This document shows, piece after piece, positions 16,351 through 24,720 of a stretch of DNA of 40,480 bases. The notes under the pieces are model-generated. The model had not been told where the DNA came from. It ran no database searches and was given only the letters and a program-made list of their open reading frames with translations. Each line of letters starts with the position of its first letter. Position 1 is the stretch's first letter. The DNA lies in contig JAVEDU010000063.1 of assembly GCA_030840805.1 (NCBI GenBank), positions 1 to 40,480 on the forward strand, in the 5' to 3' direction. Source of the DNA: Actinomycetota bacterium (GTDB lineage: Bacteria > Actinomycetota > Actinomycetes > Mycobacteriales > HKI-0501). Made by a program: the position numbers and the translations under genes.

Positions 16351-16946
16351 TGGAAACGGACGCCGTGGAGGGCACCCTGGAGCGGATCATCGCGATCCGG
16401 GTGCGAGAGTACCGCCACGCCGCCGGGCTCTCGGTGGGCGACATGGCGCAGCGGGTCGGCATCTCCAAGGCGATGCTGTCCAAGATCGAGAACGCCCAGA
16501 CCTCGTGCAGCCTCACCACGCTGTCCCGACTGGCGCGGGGGCTCGAGGTGCCGGTGACGTCGCTGTTCCGGGGCATGGACGCCGAGCGCGAGGCCGTGTT
16601 CGTCCCCGCCGGGCAGGGGTCGCGGATCGTCCGGCGCGGCACCCGGGTCGGGCACGAGTACGCGATGCTCGGCGCGCTCCGGGGTGCTCACAAGCGGATG
16701 GAGGCCCTGCTCGTCACGCTCACCGAGTCGAGCGAGGTGTTCCCGCTGTTCCAGCACAGCGGGACCGAGCTGATCTTCATGCTCGAGGGAACGATGGTCT
16801 ACGGACACGGGGAGTCCCGGTACACGCTGCTCCCCGGCGACGCGCTGCAGTTCGACGGCGAGGGCGCGCACGGCCCCGACGAACTGGTGGCGCTACCGAT
16901 CCGGTTCCTGTCGATCACGGCCTACGGCGACACCGCCGACCACTGA
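16350..16946 (+). CDS. XRE-family regulator with C-terminal cupin domain
   Basis: 198 residues. The N-terminal HTH_3 domain covers residues 18-72 (VREYRHAAGLSVGDMAQRVG, SKAMLSKIENAQTSCSLTTL) and the C-terminal cupin covers 100-190 (LFQHSGTELIFMLEGTMVYG, LLPGDALQFDGEGAHGP). Such proteins bind a small ligand in the cupin and control neighbouring catabolic genes. It directly follows the amine operon on the same strand, so it is the likely local regulator; the ligand may be an operon substrate or product. GTG 16350 has a leaderless -10 box and no ribosome site. Confidence 0.87.
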   Translation: METDAVEGTLERIIAIRVREYRHAAGLSVGDMAQRVGISKAMLSKIENAQTSCSLTTLSRLARGLEVPVTSLFRGMDAEREAVFVPAGQGSRIVRRGTRVGHEYAMLGALRGAHKRMEALLVTLTESSEVFPLFQHSGTELIFMLEGTMVYGHGESRYTLLPGDALQFDGEGAHGPDELVALPIRFLSITAYGDTADH

Positions 16947-17001
16947 GGGGTTCCGGCCACCCGGCGTCCACATCGGACCCGCCGAGACCGTGGCCGACCG
17001 C

Positions 17002-17844
17002 TCAGCTCGTCCGCTGCTGGGCGGCCGGTGACGTGTTCGGCACGGCGTCCCCGGACGCCGCCGGTGTGATCGCGCGGCCGGCCGCGCTCTCGCGAGCGAG
17101 GAACGCTCCGAGCTCGCCGATCGTGCTCATCAGCGGCGCCGGGAAGACGACCGTGGTGTTCCTGTCGACCCCGATCTCCACCAGGCTCTGCAGGTTCCGG
17201 AGTTGCAGGGCGAGCGGGTGGGCCATCATCACGTCGGAGGCCGCCCCGAGCGCGGCGGCGGCCAGCGACTCGCCCTCGGCGGCGATGATCTTCGCCCGCT
17301 TCTCCCGCTCGGCCTCGGCCTGGCGGGCCATCGCGCGCTTCATGGTGTCGGGCAGCTGGATGTCCTTGAGCTCGACCAGGGTCACCAGGATGCCCCACTC
17401 CGCGGTCTGGTCGTCGAGGATCTCGCGGATGCTGACGTTGATCCGGTCGGTCTCGGACAGCGTCTCGTCCAGGGTGTGCTGGCCGACGACCTTGCGGAGC
17501 GTGGTCTGGGCGATCTGGTTGGTGGCGGCGGCCACGTTCTCGATCGCGACCACCGACTTCACGGCATCCACCACGCGGTAGTACGCGACGGCGGACACGT
17601 CCACGCTGACGTTGTCCCGGGTGATGATGCCCTGCGACTGGATGGGCATCGTGACGATGCGCAGCGAGATCCGGTGCAGCACATCGATGATCGGGACGAT
17701 GAAGGTCAGGCCGGGCTCCCGTACCCCGATCACCCGGCCGAGGCGGAACAGCACCCCCTGCTCGTACTGCTTGACGACCCGGACCGACAGGGCGGCGAGC
17801 ACCACGACGGCGAACACGACGACGGCAACGACCACGACGGTCAT
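17002..17844 (-). CDS. Slipin (stomatin/prohibitin, SPFH band 7) membrane protein
   Basis: 280 residues. A single N-terminal membrane segment (residues 2-20) is followed by an SPFH domain: [44 protein letters not shown] and [23 protein letters not shown], then a helical [16 protein letters not shown] coiled-coil stretch. The family organises membrane microdomains; a specific client is unknown, and no NfeD partner is encoded here. ATG 17844 has GAGAGGA 7 bases upstream. It lies 19 bases after the DUF5994 gene on the same strand. Confidence 0.9.
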   Translation of the reverse strand: MTVVVVAVVVFAVVVLAALSVRVVKQYEQGVLFRLGRVIGVREPGLTFIVPIIDVLHRISLRIVTMPIQSQGIITRDNVSVDVSAVAYYRVVDAVKSVVAIENVAAATNQIAQTTLRKVVGQHTLDETLSETDRINVSIREILDDQTAEWGILVTLVELKDIQLPDTMKRAMARQAEAEREKRAKIIAAEGESLAAAALGAASDVMMAHPLALQLRNLQSLVEIGVDRNTTVVFPAPLMSTIGELGAFLARESAAGRAITPAASGDAVPNTSPAAQQRTS

Positions 17845-17863
17845 CGGACTGTCCTCTCTGGGC

Positions 17864-18397
17864 TCACCGGGCCGCGGCGACGAGGTGTCCGCCGTCGGCG
17901 CCGGAGCCCTGGACGGCGATCGGGTCCTGCGCCGGCCGACCGGCGATGCGGACGCCGAGCGAGTCGGCGAGATCGACGATCTGCGCGGCGGTGTGGGTGT
18001 CGCGGTGACGCCCGCCGACCGACAGGGCGCGCGCACCGAGACCGGGGTGGGACTCCGGCGGGATCACGACCAGGTCGAGGCTGCGACGGCCCGCCGCGTC
18101 GACGAGCGTCACCAGGTGGGGGTCCATCCGCCGGAACCCGCCGAGGTGCAGCACCCGGCCGCCCTGGTCGAGCTTGCGGGGCGCGGCGTCCCACGCGTCG
18201 AGGTGGTAGGCGATCCGGGTGAACGGCCGGGAGGCGGCCCACAGCGCCTCGAGCAGGGCGGGGAACTCCACGGCCAGGTCACGGGAGCGCGGCCACCACC
18301 CGCCGTCCACGAACTCGCGGGCGGCGGACGGCTGATCGCGCAGGCTGAACCGCGGCGCGTCGGCGTGGGCGGGCGGCGGAGCGATACGGACGGACAT
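17864..18397 (-). CDS. DUF5994 family protein
   Basis: 177 residues with the family core [57 protein letters not shown] and [12 protein letters not shown]. The function of DUF5994 is not known; the proteins are small, soluble and found mainly in Actinobacteria. The stop lies 19 bases before the slipin start, so the two are probably co-transcribed. ATG 18397 gives the compact family N-terminus; no good ribosome site is seen. Confidence 0.75.
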   Translation of the reverse strand: MSVRIAPPPAHADAPRFSLRDQPSAAREFVDGGWWPRSRDLAVEFPALLEALWAASRPFTRIAYHLDAWDAAPRKLDQGGRVLHLGGFRRMDPHLVTLVDAAGRRSLDLVVIPPESHPGLGARALSVGGRHRDTHTAAQIVDLADSLGVRIAGRPAQDPIAVQGSGADGGHLVAAAR

Positions 18398-18539
18398 GGC
18401 GTGCGCCGATCCAGGCCCGGGGCCCGGTAGCTGAGCGCCGGGGGCGAGGCCGGACGTACCGGCGTGCGACGTGTCCTCGGTGCCGCGAGTCTACGCCGGG
18501 GACGCGTACCCGGACGGACCCTCGTCCGACCGGATGAGC

Positions 18540-18553
18540 GACACTGGACGGGA
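18540..18553 (+). promoter_or_regulatory. Leaderless -10 box before the acyl-CoA-dehydrogenase-like gene
   Basis: GACACT (18540-18545) ends 7 bases before ATG 18553. The spacing matches other likely leaderless genes in this window. It lies in the 155-base gap to the divergent DUF5994 gene. Confidence 0.45.
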
Positions 18554-19563
18554 TGAGCGCCGAACTCCGGGCCCGCTTCGCGGCCCACGCCGCCGCCGTC
18601 GACGCGGGCACCGAAGACGTCCGGGACGGGTTGCGCCGGCTCGGTGAACGCGGCCTCCTCGACGGCGGCCTCCCCCACCGCGTCGAGCTGGTCCGGACCG
18701 TGGCGGGCGGCTGCCTCGCGAGCGCGTTCGCGGTGTGGTCGCAGGCGATGGTGCTCGAGTATCTCGGCGCCGCGCCCCACCCGGAGGAACTGCCGTCCGA
18801 CCAGTTGCGGTCGGGCCTGGTGACCGGGGCGACCGCGCTCGCGCCGGCCATCGCCGACCTCGCCGGTCGGGCGGAGGTGCCCGTGCTCGCGCGGCCGGAC
18901 GGCGCCGGCTGGCGGCTGGACGGTCCGATCCGGTGGGCGTCGAACCTGTTCGGCGACGCGGTGGTCGTCACGCCGGCCCGGACCGAGGACGGGCGGCGGC
19001 TCGTCGCGATGTTCCGGCTCGACGCGCCCGGGGTGGAGCGGACCCCGCCCGCCGACCTGCTGGCGCTCAACGGCACCGGCACCGGTGCGCTCGAGCTCCA
19101 CGGGGTGGCGACGGAGGCGGTGCTCGGCCGCGACCTGCGGGCGTTCATGTCGCTGTGCCGCCCGGCGATGCTGCTGATGCAGTCCGCGCTGGCGGTCGGG
19201 GTGGCCGAGGCCGCGGCCGACGCCGCCGCCGGTGGCTTCACCGGGGCGAACGCGGTGCTCGCGGGTGACCACCGGGACCTGCGTGGCGCAGTGGCAGAGG
19301 CCGGTGAGCGACTGCGGGGCTACGCGAGCGGGCCGGAAGGGCTCACCGGTGCACAGCTCGCCCGGCTGCGCCTCGACGCGATGCGGCTCGCCGCGGAGGC
19401 GGTCCGGCTGGAGTCCGTGGTGGCCGGCGGCGGCGGGTACCGGGCGGGGAGCCCGACGAGCCGGCGCGTGCGCGAGGTCGCCTTCCTGCCCGTGCAGGCC
19501 CCGACCGAGGGACATCTCCGCACCGAGCTCGCCGCCGGCCGACCGCTCCCCCACCCCCCGTGA
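18553..19563 (+). CDS. Acyl-CoA-dehydrogenase-like flavoprotein, short
   Basis: 336 residues, about 50 shorter than typical acyl-CoA dehydrogenases. The N-terminal helices (LRRLGERGLLDGGLPHRVEL, ACAD-like ASAFAVWSQAMVLEYLG), the central beta domain (GAGWRLDGPIRWASNLFGDA, RTEDGRRLVAMFRLD) and the C-terminal helical domain (CRPAMLLMQSALAVGVAEAA) are recognisable. I could not place a catalytic Glu with confidence, so the enzyme could be an atypical dehydrogenase or a DszC-type flavin monooxygenase relative. No CoA or electron-transfer genes flank it. The TGA stop is the first codon of the 52-base palindrome. Confidence 0.7.
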   Translation: MSAELRARFAAHAAAVDAGTEDVRDGLRRLGERGLLDGGLPHRVELVRTVAGGCLASAFAVWSQAMVLEYLGAAPHPEELPSDQLRSGLVTGATALAPAIADLAGRAEVPVLARPDGAGWRLDGPIRWASNLFGDAVVVTPARTEDGRRLVAMFRLDAPGVERTPPADLLALNGTGTGALELHGVATEAVLGRDLRAFMSLCRPAMLLMQSALAVGVAEAAADAAAGGFTGANAVLAGDHRDLRGAVAEAGERLRGYASGPEGLTGAQLARLRLDAMRLAAEAVRLESVVAGGGGYRAGSPTSRRVREVAFLPVQAPTEGHLRTELAAGRPLPHPP

Positions 19564-19612
19564 TCACCACCGCTTTCTCGTCGCCATGGCGACGAGAAAG
19601 CGGTGGTGATCA
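19561..19612. terminator. Perfect 52-base palindrome between convergent genes
   Basis: The whole segment equals its own reverse complement: 26-base arms with centre CCATGG and no loop. It starts with the TGA stop of the upstream gene and lies between two convergent genes, so it is probably a bidirectional terminator. Its outer 17 bases match the arms of the palindrome at 7882-7935. Confidence 0.8.
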
Positions 19613-19634
19613 ACAGTGGGTCCGGCCGCCGTCG

Positions 19635-20393
19635 TCAGCTCCGGCGGGCCTGCTCGGCCGCGGTGAGGAACTTCTCGAACGCCGCGTTGAACGGTTCCCC
19701 GATCCGCTGGACGGCATGCGGACTGCCGTCGAAGAGCAGCCGCTCGGCGCCGAGCCGCTCGGCGAGGACGTCCGCCACCGCCTCGAACCCGGGCGTGCCG
19801 CCACCGGTGACCACCAGCTTCGGGAACGTCGTCTCCGCCAGCGCGTCGAGCGGCACTCCCGTCTCCCACGGCCGCTCGGTCTTGAGGTTGCCGATCGCCT
19901 CCGCCAGCGGGGGCGGCAGCGGGGACGGCATCGGGATCGTGACGTTCAGCGCCGCGAGGAACCCGGCCACGAACGTCTCGAGATCGGCGTCGCCGCTGCG
20001 TTCCCAGTGCCGCCGGAGCGCCTCCCGGAGCGCGTCCACGTCCGGATGGCCGATGCCGTTGGGCAGGGCCGGCGGCTCGATGACCGTCAGCGACCAGATC
20101 CGCTCCGGCGCCGTCGCGGCCGCCCGCATCGCGACGACGCCACCCATCGACGTGCCGACGAGGTGGGCACCCGCACCGACGACCTCCAGGATGTCGTCGG
20201 CGTCCCGGTCCGGGTCGATCCGGCCGGTGGCAGGGCTGGGGCTGTACCCCTGCCGGTACGGCGCGATCAGGCTCCAGCGCTCGGCGAGCACCTGCTGCTC
20301 CCCGAACGCCGCCGCGGCCGAGCTGAGGCTGCCGTGGACGAGAACGACCCTGGGGCCCTTCTCGCCCCACCGCTCGGCGGCCAGCCGTGCCAT
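19635..20393 (-). CDS. Alpha/beta hydrolase
   Basis: 252 residues with the alpha/beta-hydrolase fold: VVLVHGSLSSAAAAF (oxyanion loop), VGTSMGGVVAMRAA (nucleophile Ser82) and LLFDGSPHAVQRI (catalytic His). A catalytic Asp near DRIWS/VTGGG regions is likely but not assigned. It could hydrolyse an ester, lactone or C-C bond. ATG 20393 overlaps the stop of the SnoaL-like gene by one base (TGATG), so it belongs to the same transcript, divergent from the GntR gene at 20929 and probably part of the catabolic island. Confidence 0.85.
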   Translation of the reverse strand: MARLAAERWGEKGPRVVLVHGSLSSAAAAFGEQQVLAERWSLIAPYRQGYSPSPATGRIDPDRDADDILEVVGAGAHLVGTSMGGVVAMRAAATAPERIWSLTVIEPPALPNGIGHPDVDALREALRRHWERSGDADLETFVAGFLAALNVTIPMPSPLPPPLAEAIGNLKTERPWETGVPLDALAETTFPKLVVTGGGTPGFEAVADVLAERLGAERLLFDGSPHAVQRIGEPFNAAFEKFLTAAEQARRS

Positions 20394-20830
20394 CAGCTCG
20401 CGCTCGCGGCGGCGGCCTGCTCGGCGGCCGCGAAGACGCCCTTGTCGATGTCCAGCTTCCGGGACTCGAACTTCCAGCCGTCCGCGGTCCGTACCACCAC
20501 GTCGAGGTAGACGCCGGTCGCGATGATGAACGGCGGCTTCTCGACCTGGACCTTCACCACGAGGCTGTACACGTCGGCGCGGTCGCCGTCCCCGGTGATG
20601 ACGTAGTTGGTGCCCAGGTGGCGGGCGCCGTCCTCCTTGCCGGCCGCGATGTGGCCGTGCAGGAACTCCTTGATCGCGTCATGGCCCTCGTACGTGCCGT
20701 AGGTCGCGTAGAACACGCCGTCCGGTACCCAGCACCCCGCCCACTCGTCGACCTCGTGGCTGTCGAGGTGGCGGAAGTGGGCGTTCGAGAGTTCCTGGAT
20801 GGCGATCTTGTCGTCGGCGCTGAGGGCCAC
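20393..20830 (-). CDS. SnoaL/NTF2-like protein
   Basis: 145 residues with an alpha+beta-barrel (NTF2) pattern: IAIQELSNAHFRHLDSHEVD, WAGCWVPDGVFYATYGTY, GARHLGTNYVITGDGDRADV and YLDVVVRTADGWKFESRKLD. The motif resembles ring-hydroxylating-dioxygenase beta-type and SnoaL_4 proteins, which act as cyclases, isomerases or dehydratases, or as non-catalytic subunits. GTG 20830 follows AAGGGAG at 6-7 bases. It is first in a two-gene operon with the alpha/beta hydrolase and divergent from a GntR regulator. Confidence 0.83.
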   Translation of the reverse strand: MALSADDKIAIQELSNAHFRHLDSHEVDEWAGCWVPDGVFYATYGTYEGHDAIKEFLHGHIAAGKEDGARHLGTNYVITGDGDRADVYSLVVKVQVEKPPFIIATGVYLDVVVRTADGWKFESRKLDIDKGVFAAAEQAAAASAS

Positions 20831-20863
20831 GGTGCGCTCCCTTGTGTCGGGGTGAGTAACGAC

Positions 20864-20922
20864 ACGGTAGAACGGCTGGCACGTAACATACAAGATGTTC
20901 CATGTAAGTTCTGCGTTACGAT
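20864..20922. promoter_or_regulatory. Divergent promoter/operator region, first GntR gene
   Basis: On the minus strand TTGTAT (20893-20888) and TACCGT (20869-20864) form a -35/-10 pair with an 18-base spacer for the SnoaL-like operon. On the plus strand TACGAT (20917-20922) ends 6 bases before GTG 20929, a leaderless arrangement. Overlapping both are inverted pairs: CGTAAC/GTTACG (20882-20887 and 20915-20920) and TACA-N10-TGTA (20889-20906). They are candidate GntR sites. Confidence 0.5.
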
Positions 20923-20928
20923 CTCGGG

Positions 20929-21579
20929 GTGTCCACTCTGCGCGGTGTGTCCCCGGTCGAACGGCCCACGAGCCTCTCCCGCAGCGCGTACCTGCGGATG
21001 CGCCAGGCGATCCGGGACCGCGCCCTGGTGCACGGCACGCTGTACTCCGAGAACGAGATCGCCGCGACGCTCGGGATGTCCCGCACCCCGGTGCGGGAGG
21101 CGCTCATCACGCTCGCCCGCGAGGGGCTGGTGGAGATCGAGTCCCAGCGCGGCTTCCGGCTCCGGGAGCTGTCCGAGGCCCAGCGGCACGAGGTGTTCGA
21201 CCTCCGCGCGCTGTTGGAGTCCTACTCGGCGGAGCGCCTCGCCGGGCAGGCCACCGCGGAGCACATCACCCGGCTGTACGCGCTCGTCGAGCGCCAGGAG
21301 CAGCTCCACGCCGACCCCGAGGCGTTCCTCGCGACGGACGAGGAGTTCCACCTCCTCATCCCGCTGCTGCTCGGCCTGGAACGCACCCATGACACGCTGA
21401 CCAGCCTCCGCGGCGCGATGTGGCTCATCGGCTCGCAGGCACTGGCACTCCCCCAGCGGATCCCCGCCGTCCTCACCGAGCATCGCGCCATCGTGGACGC
21501 GATCGCGGCGGGCGACCCCGCCGCCGCCGCCCAGGCCGCGCGAGAGCACATTGCCCGGACGGCGGCGGCGGTCCGCTAG
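20929..21579 (+). CDS. GntR-family regulator with FCD domain (first)
   Basis: 216 residues. The winged-helix domain covers residues 15-75 (SAYLRMRQAIRDRALVHGT, SRTPVREALITLAREGLVEI), followed by an all-helical FCD ligand-binding domain with ALLESYSAERLAG, DEEFHLLIPLL and HRAIVDAIAAGD. These proteins usually repress divergent catabolic genes until a carboxylate ligand binds. It is divergent from the SnoaL-like/hydrolase pair and convergent with the MHS transporter gene (12-base gap). GTG 20929 is preceded by the leaderless -10 box TACGAT and has no ribosome site. Confidence 0.88.
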   Translation: MSTLRGVSPVERPTSLSRSAYLRMRQAIRDRALVHGTLYSENEIAATLGMSRTPVREALITLAREGLVEIESQRGFRLRELSEAQRHEVFDLRALLESYSAERLAGQATAEHITRLYALVERQEQLHADPEAFLATDEEFHLLIPLLLGLERTHDTLTSLRGAMWLIGSQALALPQRIPAVLTEHRAIVDAIAAGDPAAAAQAAREHIARTAAAVR

Positions 21580-21591
21580 CCGCACGGCCAC

Positions 21592-22953
21592 TCAGCGGAC
21601 GGGCACCGGAACCGGCTCCTCCTCGGCGACCTCCTCCAGCCGCATCCCGGACGTCTCCCGGGCCGCCAGCACCGCGACGAACGAGATCAGCGCCATCACG
21701 GCCAGGTAGAACGACACGGGCAGCGAACTGTCGAACTCCCGGAACAGCGCCAGCGCGATGAGCGGCGACAGCGACCCGGCCAGGACCGACGCGAAGCTGT
21801 ACCCGACCGAGACGCCGGAGTAGCGGACGTTCGTCCCGAACAGCTCCGAGAAGAACGCCCCGATCACCCCGGAGAACCCGGCGTGCGACAGCAGCCCGAC
21901 CGTGACCGCGAGGGCGACCAGGGCCGGCGACCCGGTGTCCAGGAGCGGGAAGAAGACGAACGCCCACACCGCGAGCAGGACACACGACACGTAGTACACC
22001 GGCCGCCGCCCCACCCGGTCCGAGACCGCGCCCACCACGGGGATCAGGAGGCACTCGATCGCGCAGCCGATCATCACCGCCTGGAGCGCCACGCTCGCGG
22101 ACAACGTGCCGACCTGGGTGACGTACGTCAGCACGAACACGGTGAACAGGTAGTACGACGCGTTCTCCCCGAACCGCGAGAGCATCGCGATGACCACCTC
22201 GCGCTTGTGCGCGCGCATCATCTCGGTGAACGGCAGCTTGCGAGTGCCGGTGGCGGCCTCCGCGGCGGCCCGCCTGGCCTGCGCCTCGGCGAACAGCGGC
22301 GACTCGTGGACGGTGAGGCGCAGCCAGAGCCCGACGATCAGCAGGACCGCGGACAGCAGGAACGGGATCCGCCAGCCCCAGTCGAGGAACGCCTCCTCCG
22401 GCATCACGCCGGCCATGATCGCCAGCACGCCGGCCGAGAGCAGGTTGCCCGCGGGTGCGCCGACGTTCGGCCACGAGGCCCAGAAGCCGCGACGCTCGGC
22501 GGAACCGTGCTCCGCGACGAGCAGCACGGCGCCGCCCCACTCGCCCCCGAGCGCGAAGCCCTGGATCAGCCGCAGGGCCACCAGGGCGAGCGGCGCGAGG
22601 ATGCCGATGCTCGCGTAGGACGGCAGGAGGCCGATGACGAACGTGGAGCCGCCCATCAGCATCAGGCTCACGATCAGCGTCGCCTTGCGGCCGAGCCGGT
22701 CCCCGAAGTGCCCGAAGATCACGGCGCCGAGCGGGCGGGCGAGGAAGCCGACCGCGTACGTCAGGAAGGCCAGCATCGTGCCGACGAGCGGGTCGTCGGC
22801 CGGGAAGAAGACCTTGTTGAACACCAGGGCGGCCGCGGCGCCGTAGAGGAAGAAGTCGTACCACTCGATCGTGGTGCCGATCAGGCTCCCGGCGACCACA
22901 TTGACCATGCGGGTCTTGCGGGCGGGGATACTGGGTGTGGCGGTACTGCCCAT
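21592..22953 (-). CDS. MFS transporter, metabolite:H+ symporter (MHS) type
   Basis: 453 residues with 12 membrane segments. MHS signatures: GTTIEWYDFFLYGAAAALVF, PLGAVIFGHFGDRLGRKATL, RLIQGFALGGEWGGAVLL and SDRVGRRPVYYVSCVL. Relatives import organic acids (citrate, alpha-ketoglutarate, aromatic or heterocyclic acids) with protons. Its position at the end of the catabolic island makes it the likely uptake system for the island's substrate. Start ATG 22953 is 84 bases after the cysteine-hydrolase gene on the same strand. Confidence 0.88.
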   Translation of the reverse strand: MGSTATPSIPARKTRMVNVVAGSLIGTTIEWYDFFLYGAAAALVFNKVFFPADDPLVGTMLAFLTYAVGFLARPLGAVIFGHFGDRLGRKATLIVSLMLMGGSTFVIGLLPSYASIGILAPLALVALRLIQGFALGGEWGGAVLLVAEHGSAERRGFWASWPNVGAPAGNLLSAGVLAIMAGVMPEEAFLDWGWRIPFLLSAVLLIVGLWLRLTVHESPLFAEAQARRAAAEAATGTRKLPFTEMMRAHKREVVIAMLSRFGENASYYLFTVFVLTYVTQVGTLSASVALQAVMIGCAIECLLIPVVGAVSDRVGRRPVYYVSCVLLAVWAFVFFPLLDTGSPALVALAVTVGLLSHAGFSGVIGAFFSELFGTNVRYSGVSVGYSFASVLAGSLSPLIALALFREFDSSLPVSFYLAVMALISFVAVLAARETSGMRLEEVAEEEPVPVPVR

Positions 22954-23037
22954 GCGAGTGCTCCGTTCAGACGCGATGCGTGGGTCGGCCGTCTGCCCGG
23001 CGGCCGTTGCCGCGGCCGCCGGGCCCTGCCCCTGGGG

Positions 23038-23835
23038 TTACGCCGAGACGGCGGCCGGCGTGCCGCGGGCCGCCACCGCGTCGGCGTACAACCGGTCGCC
23101 GTCGGTCAGGCAGCGGGCGATGGACTCCCCGTCCATGACCCGGGCGAAGCCCCGCCGCATGGTGCGCAGCGTGGCGACCTGGGCCGCGGCGTCGTCGGTC
23201 GCGTTCACGTCGGTTCCGAAGACGACGTGGTAATTGAGGAAGTACGCGGTCCGGGCGGTCGACTCGCAGCAGAAGTTCGTCAGGGTGCCGCACACGATCA
23301 CCGTGCGGATGCCCTGCCCGCGCATCACGTAGTCGAGATTCGTGCCGGCGAACGAGTCGTACGTGTGCTTGACGCTGATGACCCGGTCCCCGGGCTGCCG
23401 ATCGACCCCGTGGTACAGCGTCGTGCCCGGCTGTCCCTCCTTGATCGCGCCCGCGGCGATCGGCGGCCAGTACTGGTAGAAGTCCGCGCTGCAGTCCTCG
23501 GCGATGCTGTGCTCGGTGAAGAGGATCGGCATGTCCTTGGCGCGGCAGGCCGCGATCAGCGCGTTCACGCGCGGGATCTGCCGGTACGCCTCCGGCACGC
23601 ACATCGGATGCGCCGGGTTGACGAAGTCCTCCTGGAGGTCGACGACGACGAGCGCCGTCTCCTCCGGCGTGATCCGGAAAGCGTGGTGGCGGTCGGTGTC
23701 GTAGTCGCGATCCGCGAACCGGATGAACTCCGCCTCGCCCGCGTACAGCCCCGGCGCCGACAGGGTCTCGGCGTCGAGCAGTTCGTCCCGCCCGCGGTCG
23801 TACACCTCGAGGAAACGGTCGACCTGGTCTGTCAT
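23038..23835 (-). CDS. Isochorismatase-family cysteine hydrolase
   Basis: 265 residues with the triad of the family: Asp66 (VVDLQEDF), Lys156 (VISVKHTYDSF) and Cys189 (CGTLTNFCCESTAR). The first 50 residues precede the core, as in N-carbamoylsarcosine amidases. Members hydrolyse amides such as N-carbamoylsarcosine, N-formylmaleamate, maleamate or nicotinamide; the substrate here cannot be read from the sequence. GAGAGGA lies 7 bases upstream of ATG 23835. It is 14 bases downstream of the flavin reductase gene. Confidence 0.85.
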   Translation of the reverse strand: MTDQVDRFLEVYDRGRDELLDAETLSAPGLYAGEAEFIRFADRDYDTDRHHAFRITPEETALVVVDLQEDFVNPAHPMCVPEAYRQIPRVNALIAACRAKDMPILFTEHSIAEDCSADFYQYWPPIAAGAIKEGQPGTTLYHGVDRQPGDRVISVKHTYDSFAGTNLDYVMRGQGIRTVIVCGTLTNFCCESTARTAYFLNYHVVFGTDVNATDDAAAQVATLRTMRRGFARVMDGESIARCLTDGDRLYADAVAARGTPAAVSA

Positions 23836-23849
23836 GGTGCGTCCTCTCG

Positions 23850-24365
23850 TCAGTGGTACCAGAACTCGGCGGTATCGCCACGGTCGTCGAAGTCGCCATA
23901 GGTGCCGCCGAAGAACAGCAGCGGTGCGCCGTCCCGGTGGGACACGTCCTCCACCACGCCGAGCACGATGACGTGGTCCCCGCCGTCGAGGACCCGGTCC
24001 ACGCGGCACACCGCATGGGCGAGCGCACCCGGGATGAGCGGCACTCCGCTCGGGTGCTCCGGCGGTTCCACACCGGCGAAGTGGTCCTCCCCCCGCCGGG
24101 CGAACGCGTTCGACACGTGTTCCTGGCGGGCGCCGAGGATGTTCACCGCGAACCGGCCGGACTCCTCGACGCACTCCGCGGTACGGGCCCCGCGGTTGAA
24201 GCACACGAGCAGCATCGGCGGGTCCAGCGACACCGAGGTGAGCGAGTTGACGGTCATGCCGTGCGGCACCCCGTCGAGAGCGGTGGTGATGACCGCGACG
24301 CCGGTGGCGAAGCGGCCCATGGTCCGGCGCAGGGCGGCGGGGTCGAGGGCGGCCATCGTGGTCAC
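23850..24365 (-). CDS. Flavin reductase (HpaC-like)
   Basis: About 171 residues of the HpaC-type flavin:NAD(P)H reductase family: MGRFATGVAVITT, MTVNSLTSVSLDPPMLLVCF, ESGRFAVNILG and HAVCRVDRVLDGGDHVIVLG. It supplies reduced flavin to a two-component monooxygenase, here the HpaB-like protein encoded two genes upstream. GTG 24365 gives a GTGA overlap with the cupin gene; ATG 24356 is an alternative that removes three residues. Part of the island's main operon. Confidence 0.9.
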   Translation of the reverse strand: MTTMAALDPAALRRTMGRFATGVAVITTALDGVPHGMTVNSLTSVSLDPPMLLVCFNRGARTAECVEESGRFAVNILGARQEHVSNAFARRGEDHFAGVEPPEHPSGVPLIPGALAHAVCRVDRVLDGGDHVIVLGVVEDVSHRDGAPLLFFGGTYGDFDDRGDTAEFWYH

Positions 24366-24709
24366 GACGACCGGTAGCGCGCCTCGAAGGTGATGCAACC
24401 GTCCTCGGACACCCACGGTCCGTGGGCCATTCCCGGCGGGCGGCACGCGTACATCCCGGCGGTGAAGGTCTCCTTCAGGTTCAGATCGGTGAAGGAGCCC
24501 TCCAGGATGTAGACCTCCTCCCAGAAGTCGTGCACCTGCACCCCGTTCGCCGAAGTGTCGGTGCCGGGCTCGAACCGCAGCATCCGGGTTGCGACGCCAC
24601 CCTGGGGGTCGGCGGCGAGGATTCGCTCGGTGAGGCCGGTGACGTCGCCCGCGCAGGGCGTCCACTCGACCTTCGCGGCGGGGAAGAACTCGTACTCGGG
24701 CTTGGGCAT
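24362..24709 (-). CDS. Single-domain cupin protein
   Basis: 115 residues with HDFWEEVYILEGSFTDL and CRPPGMAHGPWVSEDG, the two cupin motifs with metal-binding His/Glu. Similar small cupins occur as dioxygenases, isomerases or ligand-binding proteins in degradation clusters. It sits between HpaB and flavin reductase genes (11-base gap from HpaB, 4-base overlap with the reductase), so it likely acts on the monooxygenase product. Its reaction is not determined. ATG 24709 is preceded by GGAACC. Confidence 0.82.
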   Translation of the reverse strand: MPKPEYEFFPAAKVEWTPCAGDVTGLTERILAADPQGGVATRMLRFEPGTDTSANGVQVHDFWEEVYILEGSFTDLNLKETFTAGMYACRPPGMAHGPWVSEDGCITFEARYRSS

Positions 24710-24720
24710 GGGGTTCCTTC

